64,000 nt of DNA, taken from Streptomyces indicus (GTDB lineage: Bacteria > Actinomycetota > Actinomycetes > Streptomycetales > Streptomycetaceae). Under the pieces are notes generated by a model. It worked only from the letters and a program-made list of their open reading frames with translations, did no database searches and was not told the DNA's origin. The position numbers and the translations under genes are program-made. Below are positions 42,071-50,755 of the stretch, in pieces (positions within the stretch are counted from its first letter, which is position 1; every line of letters begins with the position of its first letter). The DNA is taken from assembly GCF_900100315.1 (NCBI RefSeq), contig NZ_FNFF01000005.1:186001-250000 (forward strand), given 5' to 3'.

Positions 42071-44902
42071 ATGCTTCAACGCCCCTCAGGACTCGACGCC
42101 TCACAGCTCGGGACGCACGCACCCGCCGCAGCCTCACCCGGGGTGCACGCCCTGCTCAGCGATGGCACGACGGTGCACATCCGCCCGGCGGTGTCCGGCG
42201 ACCACTTGGAAGCCCTCAGGTTCTACGAGGAGATGGCACCCGAGAACTTGAGGCTGCGGGTCTTCGGACTGAGCAGCGGATCCGCCCAGCTGGCCGCCGA
42301 CCGCATGTGCGACGGGATCGCCAGGAACGGCGGTGAGTGCGCGAACGGCAGGCTGCACGGTTCCCGAAACGGCTACCGAGCACTGATCGCCGAGCACGCC
42401 GGCGAAGTGATCGGCATCGCCGAATACGAACGCAGCGCAAACCGCACCGAGTTGAAGGACCCCGCATCACCGCAGGAGGACACTCCCGACCGCACGACCG
42501 CCGAGATCGCCCTGGCGGTCGCCGACCACTGGCACCACCGCGGTGTCGGCACACTGCTGCTCGAACACCTGGTATCGGCCGCAAGGGCCGCCGGTATCAC
42601 CGAGTTCACCGCGGACGCACTGGCCGAGAACCACGAGGTCCTGCGGGTCTTCGCGGACCTCGGGCTGCGCACCGCGCGCCACTTCGACGGCCCCGAGGTG
42701 CGCTGCACCATCCCCCTGGCGGACACCGAGGACTACCTGGCCTCCGTGGAGGGCCGGGCCGCTGCGGCGGGCATCGCGAGTCTGCGACCGCTGCTGCGGC
42801 CGCAGTCGATCGTCGTCATCGGCCCGGGACGCAGGCCCGGTTCGGTCGGACGTGCGGTGCTGCGCAATCTCTGCACGGGCGGTTACACGGGCCGGCTCTT
42901 CGCCGTCCACCCGAAAGCCGCGAGCATCCTCGGCGTCCGCGCGTGGCCGACCGTGGACGCGCTGCCCACGGCTCCCGACCTGGCGGTGATAGCGGTTCCG
43001 GCCGCAGAGGTGCCGGGCGTCGCCGAGCAGTGCGGTGCTTTGGGCGTACGGGCCGTGGTGGTCGTCTCCGCAGGTCTCGACGCGGACCGGGCGCAGGCCC
43101 TGCTCGCCTCCTGCCGTAGCCACGACATGCGCCTGGTCGGGCCCGACTGCCTCGGCCTGGCTGCCGCCGGAGTGAACATCCGCATGGACGCCACGTTCGC
43201 AGCGCACCACCCCACGCCGGGCACCGCAGGAGTGGCCGTGCAGTCCGGCGGTGTCGGCATCGCACTGCTCGGCGGCCTCGCGCGCCTGGGTATCGGCGTC
43301 TCCGACTTCGTCTCGCTCGGCGACAAATACGACGTGAGCGGCAACGATCTGCTGCAGTGGTGGGAACACGACGGCCGTACGGAACTGGCGCTGCTGCACC
43401 TGGAGTCGTTCGGCAATCCGCGCGTCTTCTCCCGCACGGCCCGCCGCGTCACGCGTCGGATCCCCGTGCTCACCGTGGACGCCGGCCGCACGGATGAAGG
43501 CCGCCGTGCCGCTGCCACGCACACCGCCGCCGCGGCCACTTCCAGGCTGACGCGGCAGGCGCTGTTCACTCAGGCGGGGATCACCGCCACCCGCTCGGTG
43601 CCCGAACTCCTGGCCACCGCGGCCCTGTTCCACTGCGGGCCGCCGCCCCAGGGGCCCCGGATCGCGATCGTGACCAATGCGGGTGGCGCCGGGGTCCTCG
43701 CCGCCGACGCCTGCGCGGAGGCGGGGCTGACGCTCCCGCCGCTCGGACCGCAGCTCATGGATGAACTGCTGGAGGTCCTGCCCTCCGGTGCCGCGGCCGG
43801 CAACCCGGTCGACGCCGGTGCGGCCGTCACCGAGGAACATCTGCGCGCCTGTGTCGACCGGTTGGCGGCAAGCGCGAGCGTGGATGCCGTCCTCGTCGCC
43901 CTCGTGCCCACCGCGGTCGCGGCGGCAACCGGTGACGACTTGGTGCGGGCTCTGACGCACGCTCCGGACCGGCGCTCCTCGAAACCGGTCGTCGCGGTCC
44001 TCCTCGACCAGGACCGGTCGGTGCGTCTGCTGCCCTGCAGTGATGACTCCCGTATCCCTGCGTACGCCGATGCACAGTCCGCGGCCCAGGCCCTGGCGCA
44101 CGCTGTGGTGCGCGGCACGTGGCTGGCCAGGCCAACCGGCACCGTTCCCGGTCTGGCCGGAATCGACTCCGCCCGCGCCCACGGCATCGTGGACAGCTAC
44201 CTGGAACAGCACTCCGAGGGGGGTCTGCTGGACCCTCGCGCGTGCGCGGCGCTCCTGGACTGCTACGGCATCTCCCAGCAGCCCTGGGCCTGGGCTGTCA
44301 CCGAGGACGAGGCCGTGCTCGCCGCCGACCGCCTGAAGGGCCCGGACGGACGCGTCGTCCTCAAGGCCCACTGGCCCGGTCTCACCCACAAGAGCCGCCA
44401 AGGCGCCGTCCACCTCGACCTGCGCGGAGACTCCCAAGTACGCGCCGCTTGGCGGGACTTCGAGATCCGGTTCGGCCACCTGATGACCGGCGCCGTCGTC
44501 CAGCCGCTCGCGGCGCGCGGGACGGAACTGTTCGCTGGCATCGTCCAGGACGAGGTCTTCGGCCCTCTGGTCCTGTTCGGACTCGGCGGCACCGCCACCG
44601 AAGTCCTCGCCGACCACGCGGCCCGGCTCGCACCCCTCACCGACCACGATGTCCACGACCTGATCACCGCCCCGCGCTGCGCACCGCTGCTGTTCGGCGT
44701 GGACGGCCACGGCCCGGTGGACCTCGAAGGCCTCGAACAGCTCCTGCTGCGCCTCTCCCGCATGGCGAGCGATCTGCCCCAACTGGCAGAGGCCGACCTC
44801 AACCCGGTGCTCGCGCGGCCCGACCGCATCACCGCACTCGACGTCCGCGTGCGGGTGCTGCCCCGCCAGGCCGGCGATCCCTACCTGCGCAGGCTCCGCT
44901 GA
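42071..44902 (+). CDS. GNAT acetyltransferase / NDP-forming acyl-CoA synthetase fusion (Pat-like)
   Basis: A 943-residue fusion. Residues about 30 to 215 are a GNAT acetyltransferase, with the acetyl-CoA loop HHRGVGTLLLEHL (R157-G160). Residues about 230 to 360 form a CoA-binding Rossmann domain (IVVIGPGRRPGSVG), then succinyl-CoA ligase-like domains with QSGGVGIALL and the phospho-His position H484 in AATHTAAAAT. The last about 230 residues are an ATP-grasp domain (VLKAHWPGLTHKS). Related proteins acetylate acetyl-CoA synthetases (Pat) or make acetate and ATP from acetyl-CoA. H484 is present, so ligase activity is possible. Two DevR-like boxes precede it. Confidence 0.88.
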   Translation: MLQRPSGLDASQLGTHAPAAASPGVHALLSDGTTVHIRPAVSGDHLEALRFYEEMAPENLRLRVFGLSSGSAQLAADRMCDGIARNGGECANGRLHGSRNGYRALIAEHAGEVIGIAEYERSANRTELKDPASPQEDTPDRTTAEIALAVADHWHHRGVGTLLLEHLVSAARAAGITEFTADALAENHEVLRVFADLGLRTARHFDGPEVRCTIPLADTEDYLASVEGRAAAAGIASLRPLLRPQSIVVIGPGRRPGSVGRAVLRNLCTGGYTGRLFAVHPKAASILGVRAWPTVDALPTAPDLAVIAVPAAEVPGVAEQCGALGVRAVVVVSAGLDADRAQALLASCRSHDMRLVGPDCLGLAAAGVNIRMDATFAAHHPTPGTAGVAVQSGGVGIALLGGLARLGIGVSDFVSLGDKYDVSGNDLLQWWEHDGRTELALLHLESFGNPRVFSRTARRVTRRIPVLTVDAGRTDEGRRAAATHTAAAATSRLTRQALFTQAGITATRSVPELLATAALFHCGPPPQGPRIAIVTNAGGAGVLAADACAEAGLTLPPLGPQLMDELLEVLPSGAAAGNPVDAGAAVTEEHLRACVDRLAASASVDAVLVALVPTAVAAATGDDLVRALTHAPDRRSSKPVVAVLLDQDRSVRLLPCSDDSRIPAYADAQSAAQALAHAVVRGTWLARPTGTVPGLAGIDSARAHGIVDSYLEQHSEGGLLDPRACAALLDCYGISQQPWAWAVTEDEAVLAADRLKGPDGRVVLKAHWPGLTHKSRQGAVHLDLRGDSQVRAAWRDFEIRFGHLMTGAVVQPLAARGTELFAGIVQDEVFGPLVLFGLGGTATEVLADHAARLAPLTDHDVHDLITAPRCAPLLFGVDGHGPVDLEGLEQLLLRLSRMASDLPQLAEADLNPVLARPDRITALDVRVRVLPRQAGDPYLRRLR

Positions 44903-44942
44903 GATCCCGCGCCCCGTCCGCACACCGGAGGAGGAGGTACAC

Positions 44943-45674
44943 ATGAAGCACACCACCATCGCCTCGGTCATGACCGGCGACGTCGTACACGTCGGATACG
45001 GCACCCCCTTCAAGGAAGTCGCCCGGCTGCTCCACACCCACCGCATCAGCGGTCTGCCGGTCGTCGGCGCCGACGAGACGGTCATCGGCGTCATCTCGGA
45101 GACCGATCTCATGGCCCGTCAGGCCGAGGCCGCCGATCCGTACACCCCACCGCGTCGCGTCCGTCTGCCGCGGATCGGAAAGGGTGCCCGCGCGCGCAGG
45201 GCCAAGGCCCGCGCCCGTACGGCAGGGCAGTTGATGTCGGAGCCGGCGATCACCGTGCACGCCGACTCCACCATCGCCGAAGCGGCCCGCACCATGGCGG
45301 CCCGCCGCGTCGAGCGCCTGCCCGTCGTCGACGGCGAGAACCGACTCGTCGGCATCGTCACCCGCCGTGATCTGCTGCAGATCTTCCTGCGTACCGATGC
45401 CGACATCCGCCGCGAGATCATCGACGAGGTCCTCGTCCGCACGCTGTGGCTGGCTCCGCGTGCCCTCGACGTCCAGGTCCACGAGGGCGTGGTCACGCTC
45501 GCCGGCCGACTGGACCGCAGCAGCGAACTGCCGGTCGCGATCCACATGGCCCGTCAGGTCGACGGAGTGGTCGCCGTTGTCGACAAGCTGACGTACCGCT
45601 TCGACGACTCCCATCTGCAGCCCGGCGAGCAGGCGTTGCACGGCATCGCCGACGACTGGCTGCGCAAACTCTGA
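44943..45674 (+). CDS. CBS domain pair with C-terminal BON domain
   Basis: A 243-residue cytoplasmic protein. Two CBS motifs (MTGDVVHVGYGTPFKEVARL, and MSEPAITVHADSTIAEAARTM) form a nucleotide-sensing Bateman module at residues about 7 to 150. A BON domain (DVQVHEGVVTLAGRLDR) follows at about 165 to 220. CBS-BON proteins are common in DosR regulons; hypoxic response protein 1 of mycobacteria is a CBS relative. The linker between the CBS motifs is very basic (KGARARRAKARAR). GGAGGAGGT stands before the ATG, 40 bases downstream of the GNAT fusion gene, which suggests one operon. Confidence 0.9.
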   Translation: MKHTTIASVMTGDVVHVGYGTPFKEVARLLHTHRISGLPVVGADETVIGVISETDLMARQAEAADPYTPPRRVRLPRIGKGARARRAKARARTAGQLMSEPAITVHADSTIAEAARTMAARRVERLPVVDGENRLVGIVTRRDLLQIFLRTDADIRREIIDEVLVRTLWLAPRALDVQVHEGVVTLAGRLDRSSELPVAIHMARQVDGVVAVVDKLTYRFDDSHLQPGEQALHGIADDWLRKL

Positions 45675-45690
45675 GGGAAGGGCCGATCCC

Positions 45691-46194
45691 ATGTCCGGCA
45701 GCACGGTTCTCGTGGCGTACGGGTCGACGTACGGAGCCACGGCCGAGATCGCCTCCCGCATCGGCGTCGTCCTCGCCGAGCACGGGCTCACCACCGAGGT
45801 GTGCCCGGCCGGCAGGGTGCGGGCGGTGACGGCGTACGACGGCGTGATCCTGGGCGGCGCCCTGTACGCCGGCCGCTGGCACCGCGACGCACGGCGCTTC
45901 GCCGGCCGCCACCGCAAGGCCCTGGGGCGAATGCCGCTCTGGCTGTTCAGCAGCGGCCCACTCGACGACTCGGCGCCCACGATGGCACCCGCTCCAGGCG
46001 TGCGGCGGCTCCTGCACCGGCTCGACGCCCGCGACCACATCACCTTCGGCGGCCGCCTGGACACGACCGCGGGAGGACGGATGGCGCGCATGCTCGTCGG
46101 TTCGGGCAAGGGCGGCGACTTCCGCGACTTCGAGGCCGTCACGGTCTGGGCGGAGTCCGTCGCCCGAGAACTCTCCGAGAACGTGCGTGCGTGA
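45691..46194 (+). CDS. Flavodoxin-domain protein
   Basis: A 167-residue flavodoxin-fold protein related to HemG-like/menaquinone-dependent flavoproteins. The FMN phosphate loop is AYGSTYGATAEIA at residues about 9 to 21. VILGGALYAGRWHRDARRF is the second signature (GGALYAG), followed by LWLFSSGPL and FGGRLD near the end. It would carry FMN and pass electrons under low redox conditions. It begins 16 bases after the CBS-BON gene, so it belongs to the same transcript. The gene after it is 161 bases away and has its own box. Confidence 0.88.
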   Translation: MSGSTVLVAYGSTYGATAEIASRIGVVLAEHGLTTEVCPAGRVRAVTAYDGVILGGALYAGRWHRDARRFAGRHRKALGRMPLWLFSSGPLDDSAPTMAPAPGVRRLLHRLDARDHITFGGRLDTTAGGRMARMLVGSGKGGDFRDFEAVTVWAESVARELSENVRA

Positions 46195-46285
46195 CGACCT
46201 GCCTCATCGCGCCGCCCGGCCGGGCGCGCGGGGGTTGGAGAGGCCGGCCGGGTCCGGCTTGTGGAGCTGACCGGCCCACCCCAGC

Positions 46286-46299
46286 GGACCGATCGGCCC
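46286..46299. promoter_or_regulatory. DevR-box-like palindrome (variant) upstream of the cNBD gene
   Basis: GGACCG-AT-CGGCCC, one mismatch from the repeated motif, 57 bases before the ATG at 46356. Confidence 0.5.
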
Positions 46300-46355
46300 C
46301 TGCCACCGCCCCGGAGGCGGGCGGACGCTGAGGACAGCGCAGAGAGGAGACGACG

Positions 46356-46823
46356 ATGACACTCACCACCGCCACCCCCCGCCTGGTGCAGGCCTTGTCC
46401 GCCGAGCACCGCGGCCGCCTGATGGCCATCGCCCGCGAGGTCGACTTCCCGCAGGAGACCCGCCTGTTCAACGAGGGCCGACGGGCCGACCGCTTCTGGA
46501 TCATCCGTTCCGGCACCGTGGCCCTCGACCTGTCCGTTCCGGGACGGCGCGCGGCCGTGGTGGAGCGGCTGGGATTCGGAGAACTGGTCGGCTGGTCCTG
46601 GTTGTTCCGCCCGTACATCTGGCAGCTCGGTGCCACCGCCGAGTCACCCGTGCGCGCCCATGAGTTCGACGCCACCGCCGTGCGCGCGATGTGCGTGGAC
46701 GACCCCGAGTTCGGCCGCGAGGTGGGTCAGTGGGTCGGCAAGGTACTCGCCCACCGCCTGCACTCCACCCGCGTCCGGCTGCTCGACCTGTACGCGCCCT
46801 ACGGCAGCGGGAGCACGGTGTGA
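46356..46823 (+). CDS. Stand-alone cyclic-nucleotide-binding-fold protein (Crp-like sensor without HTH)
   Basis: A 155-residue protein made only of the Crp/Fnr sensor domain: a jelly-roll (FPQETRLFNEGRRADRFWIIRSGTVAL) and a terminal helix. It lacks the DNA-binding HTH, so it is not a classical transcription factor. The phosphate-binding cassette reads FGELVGWSWLFRPYIWQLGATAE; the canonical Arg-Ser/Thr-Ala of cAMP binders is missing, so another ligand or a purely structural role is likely. The TGA stop overlaps the GTG of the next gene (GTGTGA), so the two are translationally coupled and may act as one complex. Confidence 0.85.
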   Translation: MTLTTATPRLVQALSAEHRGRLMAIAREVDFPQETRLFNEGRRADRFWIIRSGTVALDLSVPGRRAAVVERLGFGELVGWSWLFRPYIWQLGATAESPVRAHEFDATAVRAMCVDDPEFGREVGQWVGKVLAHRLHSTRVRLLDLYAPYGSGSTV

Positions 46824-47530
46824 ACACCGTTCCGTACCGTGTGCTGACCCGCTGGGAGGAGACGCCGGATGCGGCGACCCTGCGCCTCGAGTCCCTGGAC
46901 GAGCCGCTGCCCGGCTTCGTCGCCGGACAGTACGTCCGCGTCGGCCACCGCGCCCTGCCGGTCAGTGCCCTGCCCACCACCGGCGGCCTCGGGCTGACCG
47001 TGTGCCGCGCCGACGGGCTGCTGTTCGCGGCTCGCGCCGGTGCCGTCCTGGAATTACGCGGCCCGTACGGCACCGGCTGGCACCTGGAGAAGGCCCTCGG
47101 TCACGACCTGCTGGTCATGGAGTACGGCATCGGGCTCGCATCCCTGCGCCCGCTGATCCGCGACGCCGTCGCGGACCCGCGGGCGTACGGACATCTCAAC
47201 GTCCTCATCGGCGGCCCCGATCCGGAAGGTCTCATGGCCCGCCACGAGACCCGCCGCTGGACCACGTCCTGCACCGCGTGCACCGTGGACCGCATCGGAC
47301 CCGGCTGGTACGGCGCCACCGGCCCCGTGCACGCGATGCTCGACCGTGCCCTCTTCGATGCCGGTCGCACCAGCGCTTTCGTCTGCGCACCCGATGATCT
47401 GCTCCGCGCATCCGCGATTGAACTCCTGCGCCGCGGGATATCCGCCGACCGCATCATGACGGGGGCTCTCACCGCGGAAGCGCCCGCCGCACCACTCCGC
47501 ATCCGCCGTTGGGGAGCGCGAGATGCCTGA
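46820..47530 (+). CDS. Ferredoxin-reductase-type FAD/NAD(P) oxidoreductase
   Basis: A 236-residue flavoprotein of the ferredoxin-NADP reductase fold, like the gamma subunits of soluble hydrogenases and sulfite reductase. The FAD part has FVAGQYVRVGHRALPVSALP, the usual R-x-Y-S position here being LPVSALP. The NAD(P) domain begins LLVMEYGIGLASLRPL, a degenerate version of the GGIGLAPLRP motif. It ends with FVCAPDDLL. Loss of the first glycines suggests altered nucleotide binding. The GTG start at 46820 was chosen because it overlaps the stop of the cNBD gene; its end overlaps the next CBS gene by 8 bases. Confidence 0.82.
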   Translation: MNTVPYRVLTRWEETPDAATLRLESLDEPLPGFVAGQYVRVGHRALPVSALPTTGGLGLTVCRADGLLFAARAGAVLELRGPYGTGWHLEKALGHDLLVMEYGIGLASLRPLIRDAVADPRAYGHLNVLIGGPDPEGLMARHETRRWTTSCTACTVDRIGPGWYGATGPVHAMLDRALFDAGRTSAFVCAPDDLLRASAIELLRRGISADRIMTGALTAEAPAAPLRIRRWGARDA

Positions 47531-48161
47531 ATCCCCGTACCGGGTCGGCGATGTGATGACCCACACCGTGATCGCCGTCGGCCGCAACGCACCGTTCAAG
47601 GAGATCGTCGAGCTGTTCGACGAGTGGAAGATCAGCGCCCTGCCGGTGGTGGAGGGCGAAGGGCGCGTCATCGGCGTCGTGTCCGAGGCGGACCTGCTGC
47701 CCAAGGAGGAGTTCCGCGACGAGGACCCGCCCCGGCAGGACGTCCTGCGCCGCCTCTCCGACCTGGCGAAAGCCGGTGCGGTGTCGGCCGAGGAGTTGAT
47801 GAGCAGCCCAGCGGTCACCGTCCGCACGCACGCCACCCTCGCGCAGGCTGCCCGGATCATGGCCCGCAACCGGGTCAAGCGCCTGCCGGTGGTGGACGAG
47901 ACGGGGCTGCTGCAGGGCATTGTCAGCCGGGCCGACCTCCTGAGGGTCTTCCTTCGCGAGGACGACCAGATCGCCGACGAGATCCGAAGCTCCGTCCTGG
48001 CCAGGCTTCCGGCCGCATCCGAGGTGACCGTGTCCGTCACCGGCGGGGTCGCCACCATCGCCGGCCCGCTGCGCGACCGCACCCTCGTGCCGGTGCTCGC
48101 CCGCGCCATCCGTGCCGTCGAAGGAGTCGTCGACATCGAGGTGGACCTGGCACACCCTTGA
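47523..48161 (+). CDS. CBS domain pair with C-terminal BON domain (second copy)
   Basis: A 212-residue paralogue of the CBS-BON protein at 44943. CBS motif 1 is VGDVMTHTVIAVGRNAPFKEIVELF and CBS 2 MSSPAVTVRTHATLAQAARIM; the BON domain (VTVSVTGGVATIAGPLRD) ends the protein. It lacks the long basic linker of the other copy. It overlaps the flavoprotein gene by 8 bases, so it is the last gene of the cNBD/reductase operon. It is followed by the devR promoter. Confidence 0.9.
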   Translation: MPESPYRVGDVMTHTVIAVGRNAPFKEIVELFDEWKISALPVVEGEGRVIGVVSEADLLPKEEFRDEDPPRQDVLRRLSDLAKAGAVSAEELMSSPAVTVRTHATLAQAARIMARNRVKRLPVVDETGLLQGIVSRADLLRVFLREDDQIADEIRSSVLARLPAASEVTVSVTGGVATIAGPLRDRTLVPVLARAIRAVEGVVDIEVDLAHP

Positions 48162-48177
48162 ACTCATCGCACGCACA

Positions 48178-48191
48178 GGGCCGTTCGGCCC
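48178..48191. promoter_or_regulatory. DevR-box-like palindrome in front of devR
   Basis: Exact GGGCCG-TT-CGGCCC, 89 bases before the devR start. Identical to the site at 41068. It suggests autoregulation. Confidence 0.6.
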
Positions 48192-48279
48192 CTGGCCACA
48201 GGGCGGGTCCGCGCGCCAGTCTCGTCAGGAGCCGACGAGCCTACGTGCGGCCGACCACGTCGCCCGCCAGGGAGCCCCG

Positions 48280-48975
48280 ATGACCCAGCCGCCCTCCGAC
48301 CCACCGAAGACCCCCATACGGGTCTTCCTCCTCGACGACCACGAGGTGGTGCGCAGAGGCCTGAGCGACCTGCTCGGCGCCGAGGACGACATCGAGGTCG
48401 TCGGCGAGGCCGCCACCGGCGAACAGGCCCTCGTCCGCGGCCCGGCATTGCGCCCCGACGTGGCGGTCCTCGATGTGCGCCTGCCGGACAGCGACGGCAT
48501 CACGGTCTGCCGCGAACTGCGCTCGCACATGCCGGACCTGGCCTGCCTGATGCTCACCTCGTTCGACGACGAGGACGCTCTCCTCGACGCCATCATGGCC
48601 GGCGCGGCCGGCTACGTCCTCAAGCAGATCAAGGGCTCCGACCTGGTGACAGCGGTCCGCACGGTCGCCGCGGGCCAGTCCCTGCTCGACCCGGCCACGA
48701 CGGCCCGCCTCATGCGAAGCCTGCGCGGCCCCGACGAGCCCGAACCGCCCGCCGCCGACCCCCGCCTGACGGGACTCAGCGACCGCGAGCGCGCCATCCT
48801 CGCCCTGATCGGCGACGGCCTCACCAACCGCCAGATCGGCAAGCAGCTCTACCTCTCCGAGAAGACGGTGAAGAACCAGATCTCCCGTCTCCTGGCCAAG
48901 TTGGGCGTGGAGCGCCGCATCCAGGCCGCCGTGATCGCGGCCCAGGTCCCGCCACGGCCGGACGCCTCCGGCTAG
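48280..48975 (+). CDS. devR: DevR/DosR-like response regulator (NarL/FixJ family)
   Basis: A 231-residue two-component regulator. The receiver has acidic residues D19-D20, phosphoacceptor D65 (DVAVLDVRLPD) and GYVLKQ with the conserved Lys. The C-terminal LuxR HTH (LSDRERAILALIGDGLTNRQ through SEKTVKNQISRLLAKLGVERR) keeps the Lys and Asn of TVKN that contact DNA in mycobacterial DosR. The segment FDDEDALLDAIMAGAAGYVLKQI is strikingly DosR-like. The start at 48280 has GGGAG upstream. It converges with devS (52 bases between stops), an unusual arrangement, since mycobacterial dosR and dosS are cotranscribed. Confidence 0.92.
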   Translation: MTQPPSDPPKTPIRVFLLDDHEVVRRGLSDLLGAEDDIEVVGEAATGEQALVRGPALRPDVAVLDVRLPDSDGITVCRELRSHMPDLACLMLTSFDDEDALLDAIMAGAAGYVLKQIKGSDLVTAVRTVAAGQSLLDPATTARLMRSLRGPDEPEPPAADPRLTGLSDRERAILALIGDGLTNRQIGKQLYLSEKTVKNQISRLLAKLGVERRIQAAVIAAQVPPRPDASG

Positions 48976-49027
48976 CGCCAGGTGTATACGAGGAGCTGCG
49001 CAGACGAAGACCCGGGAGTACGGGAGG

Positions 49028-50755
49028 CTAGGCCAGGTCCGCGCTCGTGAGCGGCACCCGCCACTCGAGCCGCGTGCCACCCGAACTCCCGGAGCCGACG
49101 ACCAGCTCACCACTCAACTGCCCGGCCCGCTCGGCGAGATTCCGCAACCCGCTCCGCGTACCGGCCCCGCCCCGTATCCCCACACCGTCGTCCTCGACCG
49201 CCAGCACCAACAGACCCTTGCGAACGACCAAGGAGACCTCAGCCCGCGCAGCCCGCGCGTGCCGAGCCACATTCGACAACCCTTCCACCACCACGGCCAC
49301 GACATCATCGGCCACGGCACGGGGCACGTTCGTCTCGAGGAGCCCTTCCATCCGCAGGGCGGGAGCGAACCCCAGCCCCGCCGTCGCCTCTTCGGCCGCC
49401 CGCACCAGCCGCATCCGCAGCCCAGGCGCAGTGCCCGGCGCCTCGTGCTCGCGCAACCCGAAAATGGACGAGCGGATGATCTTGATGGTGGTGTCCAGGT
49501 CGTCCACAGCCCGCTGCAGCCGCTCCGCCGCCTGAGGATGCTCCACGAAACGCTGTGCACTCTGCAGTGTCATCCCGGTCGCGAACAGCCGCTGGATCGC
49601 CAGATCATGCAGATCACGCGCGATACGGTCCCGGTCGGCGAGCAGACTGACCTGCTCGGCGTCCCGGCGCCGGTCGGCCAGTTCCAGAGCCAGCGCTGCC
49701 TGCCCCGCGAAACCGGCCAGCGGTGCTGTCTCGGACGGCCCGAACACCGGCCGCCCGGCAGTCCGGCCGAGCAGCAGCACCCCCCGCACCCCGTCGCCCG
49801 TGCTCATCGGCACGGCCACCGCCGGCCCCATACCGTCCCACCGCTCCGGCCGGAACGTCACACGGGGGTCCTTCCGCACCTCGGCCGTCTCCACCAGAGC
49901 TCCGGCGGCGAGGGCGGCTCCGGCGAAGGACCCCTCACGCGGCAGCACGACCACGGCGTGCACCTCTGCACCCGGTCCCAGCGCGAGCACCGGTTTCAAG
50001 TCGCCGGACGGGTCGAGGAGTTCCACGACGCCCAACTCGGCGGAGGTCAGCTGCCGGGCCCGCTCCACCATCAGCTCGAGGACGTGCGCCTCCTGAGCCC
50101 CGGACAGGAGCTCGCTGGTGACCTCCGCGCTCGCCTCCAGCCACCGCTGCTGCAGCTGCGCCTCCTCGTACAGCCGCGCGTTCTCGATGGCGATCCCCGC
50201 CGCGACCGCCAGGGTCGAGAGCACCGCCTCGTCCTCGGCGTCGAACTGCCCGCCGGACCGCTTCTCCGTCAGATACAGATTCCCGAACACCTTGTCCCGC
50301 ACCCGGATCGGCACACCCAGGAACGAGTGCATCGGCGGGTGATGGGCGGGAAAACCGGACGAGGCCGGATGCTCCGACAGCTCGGCGAGCCGCAGCGGCT
50401 CCGGATTACGGATCAGCTCCCCGAGCAAGCCGTGGCCGGACGGCAGATCGCCGATCTCCGCCCGCAGTTCGTCACTGATGCCCACCGGCAGGAACTCGTC
50501 CAGCATCTGCCCCTGCCCGATGACTCCCAACGCGCCGTACCCGGCATCGACCAGCGCCACCGCCGTCTCCACGATCCGCCGCAGGACCTGGGCCAGATTC
50601 AGCTCCCGGCCCACCGAGAGCACCGCTTCGAGCAGCGTGTGAAGCCTGTCCCGGGTACCACGCACGGCGCCGATCCGCACTTGCAACTCTTCGAGCAGCT
50701 CGTCCAGCCGCAACCGGGCCAACTGCCCGGACGCCGACGCCTGTTCCTCGCCCAT
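49028..50755 (-). CDS. devS: DevS/DosS-like GAF sensor histidine kinase
   Basis: A 575-residue soluble kinase. GAF-A (about residues 55 to 195) contains GFPAHHPPMHSFLGVPIRVRD, where H139 aligns with the haem-ligand His149 of M. tuberculosis DosS; it probably binds haem and senses oxygen, NO or redox. GAF-B spans about 215 to 360. The dimerisation helix holds the phospho-His H383 in RDLHDLAIQRLF. The HATPase part has LSNVARHARA (N-box) and VEDDGVGIRGG. No transmembrane segment. The ATG at 50755 with GGGGAGG upstream is preferred over 50845. It is the likely partner of the convergent devR, as in OsdK/OsdR of S. coelicolor. Confidence 0.92.
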   Translation of the reverse strand: MGEEQASASGQLARLRLDELLEELQVRIGAVRGTRDRLHTLLEAVLSVGRELNLAQVLRRIVETAVALVDAGYGALGVIGQGQMLDEFLPVGISDELRAEIGDLPSGHGLLGELIRNPEPLRLAELSEHPASSGFPAHHPPMHSFLGVPIRVRDKVFGNLYLTEKRSGGQFDAEDEAVLSTLAVAAGIAIENARLYEEAQLQQRWLEASAEVTSELLSGAQEAHVLELMVERARQLTSAELGVVELLDPSGDLKPVLALGPGAEVHAVVVLPREGSFAGAALAAGALVETAEVRKDPRVTFRPERWDGMGPAVAVPMSTGDGVRGVLLLGRTAGRPVFGPSETAPLAGFAGQAALALELADRRRDAEQVSLLADRDRIARDLHDLAIQRLFATGMTLQSAQRFVEHPQAAERLQRAVDDLDTTIKIIRSSIFGLREHEAPGTAPGLRMRLVRAAEEATAGLGFAPALRMEGLLETNVPRAVADDVVAVVVEGLSNVARHARAARAEVSLVVRKGLLVLAVEDDGVGIRGGAGTRSGLRNLAERAGQLSGELVVGSGSSGGTRLEWRVPLTSADLA

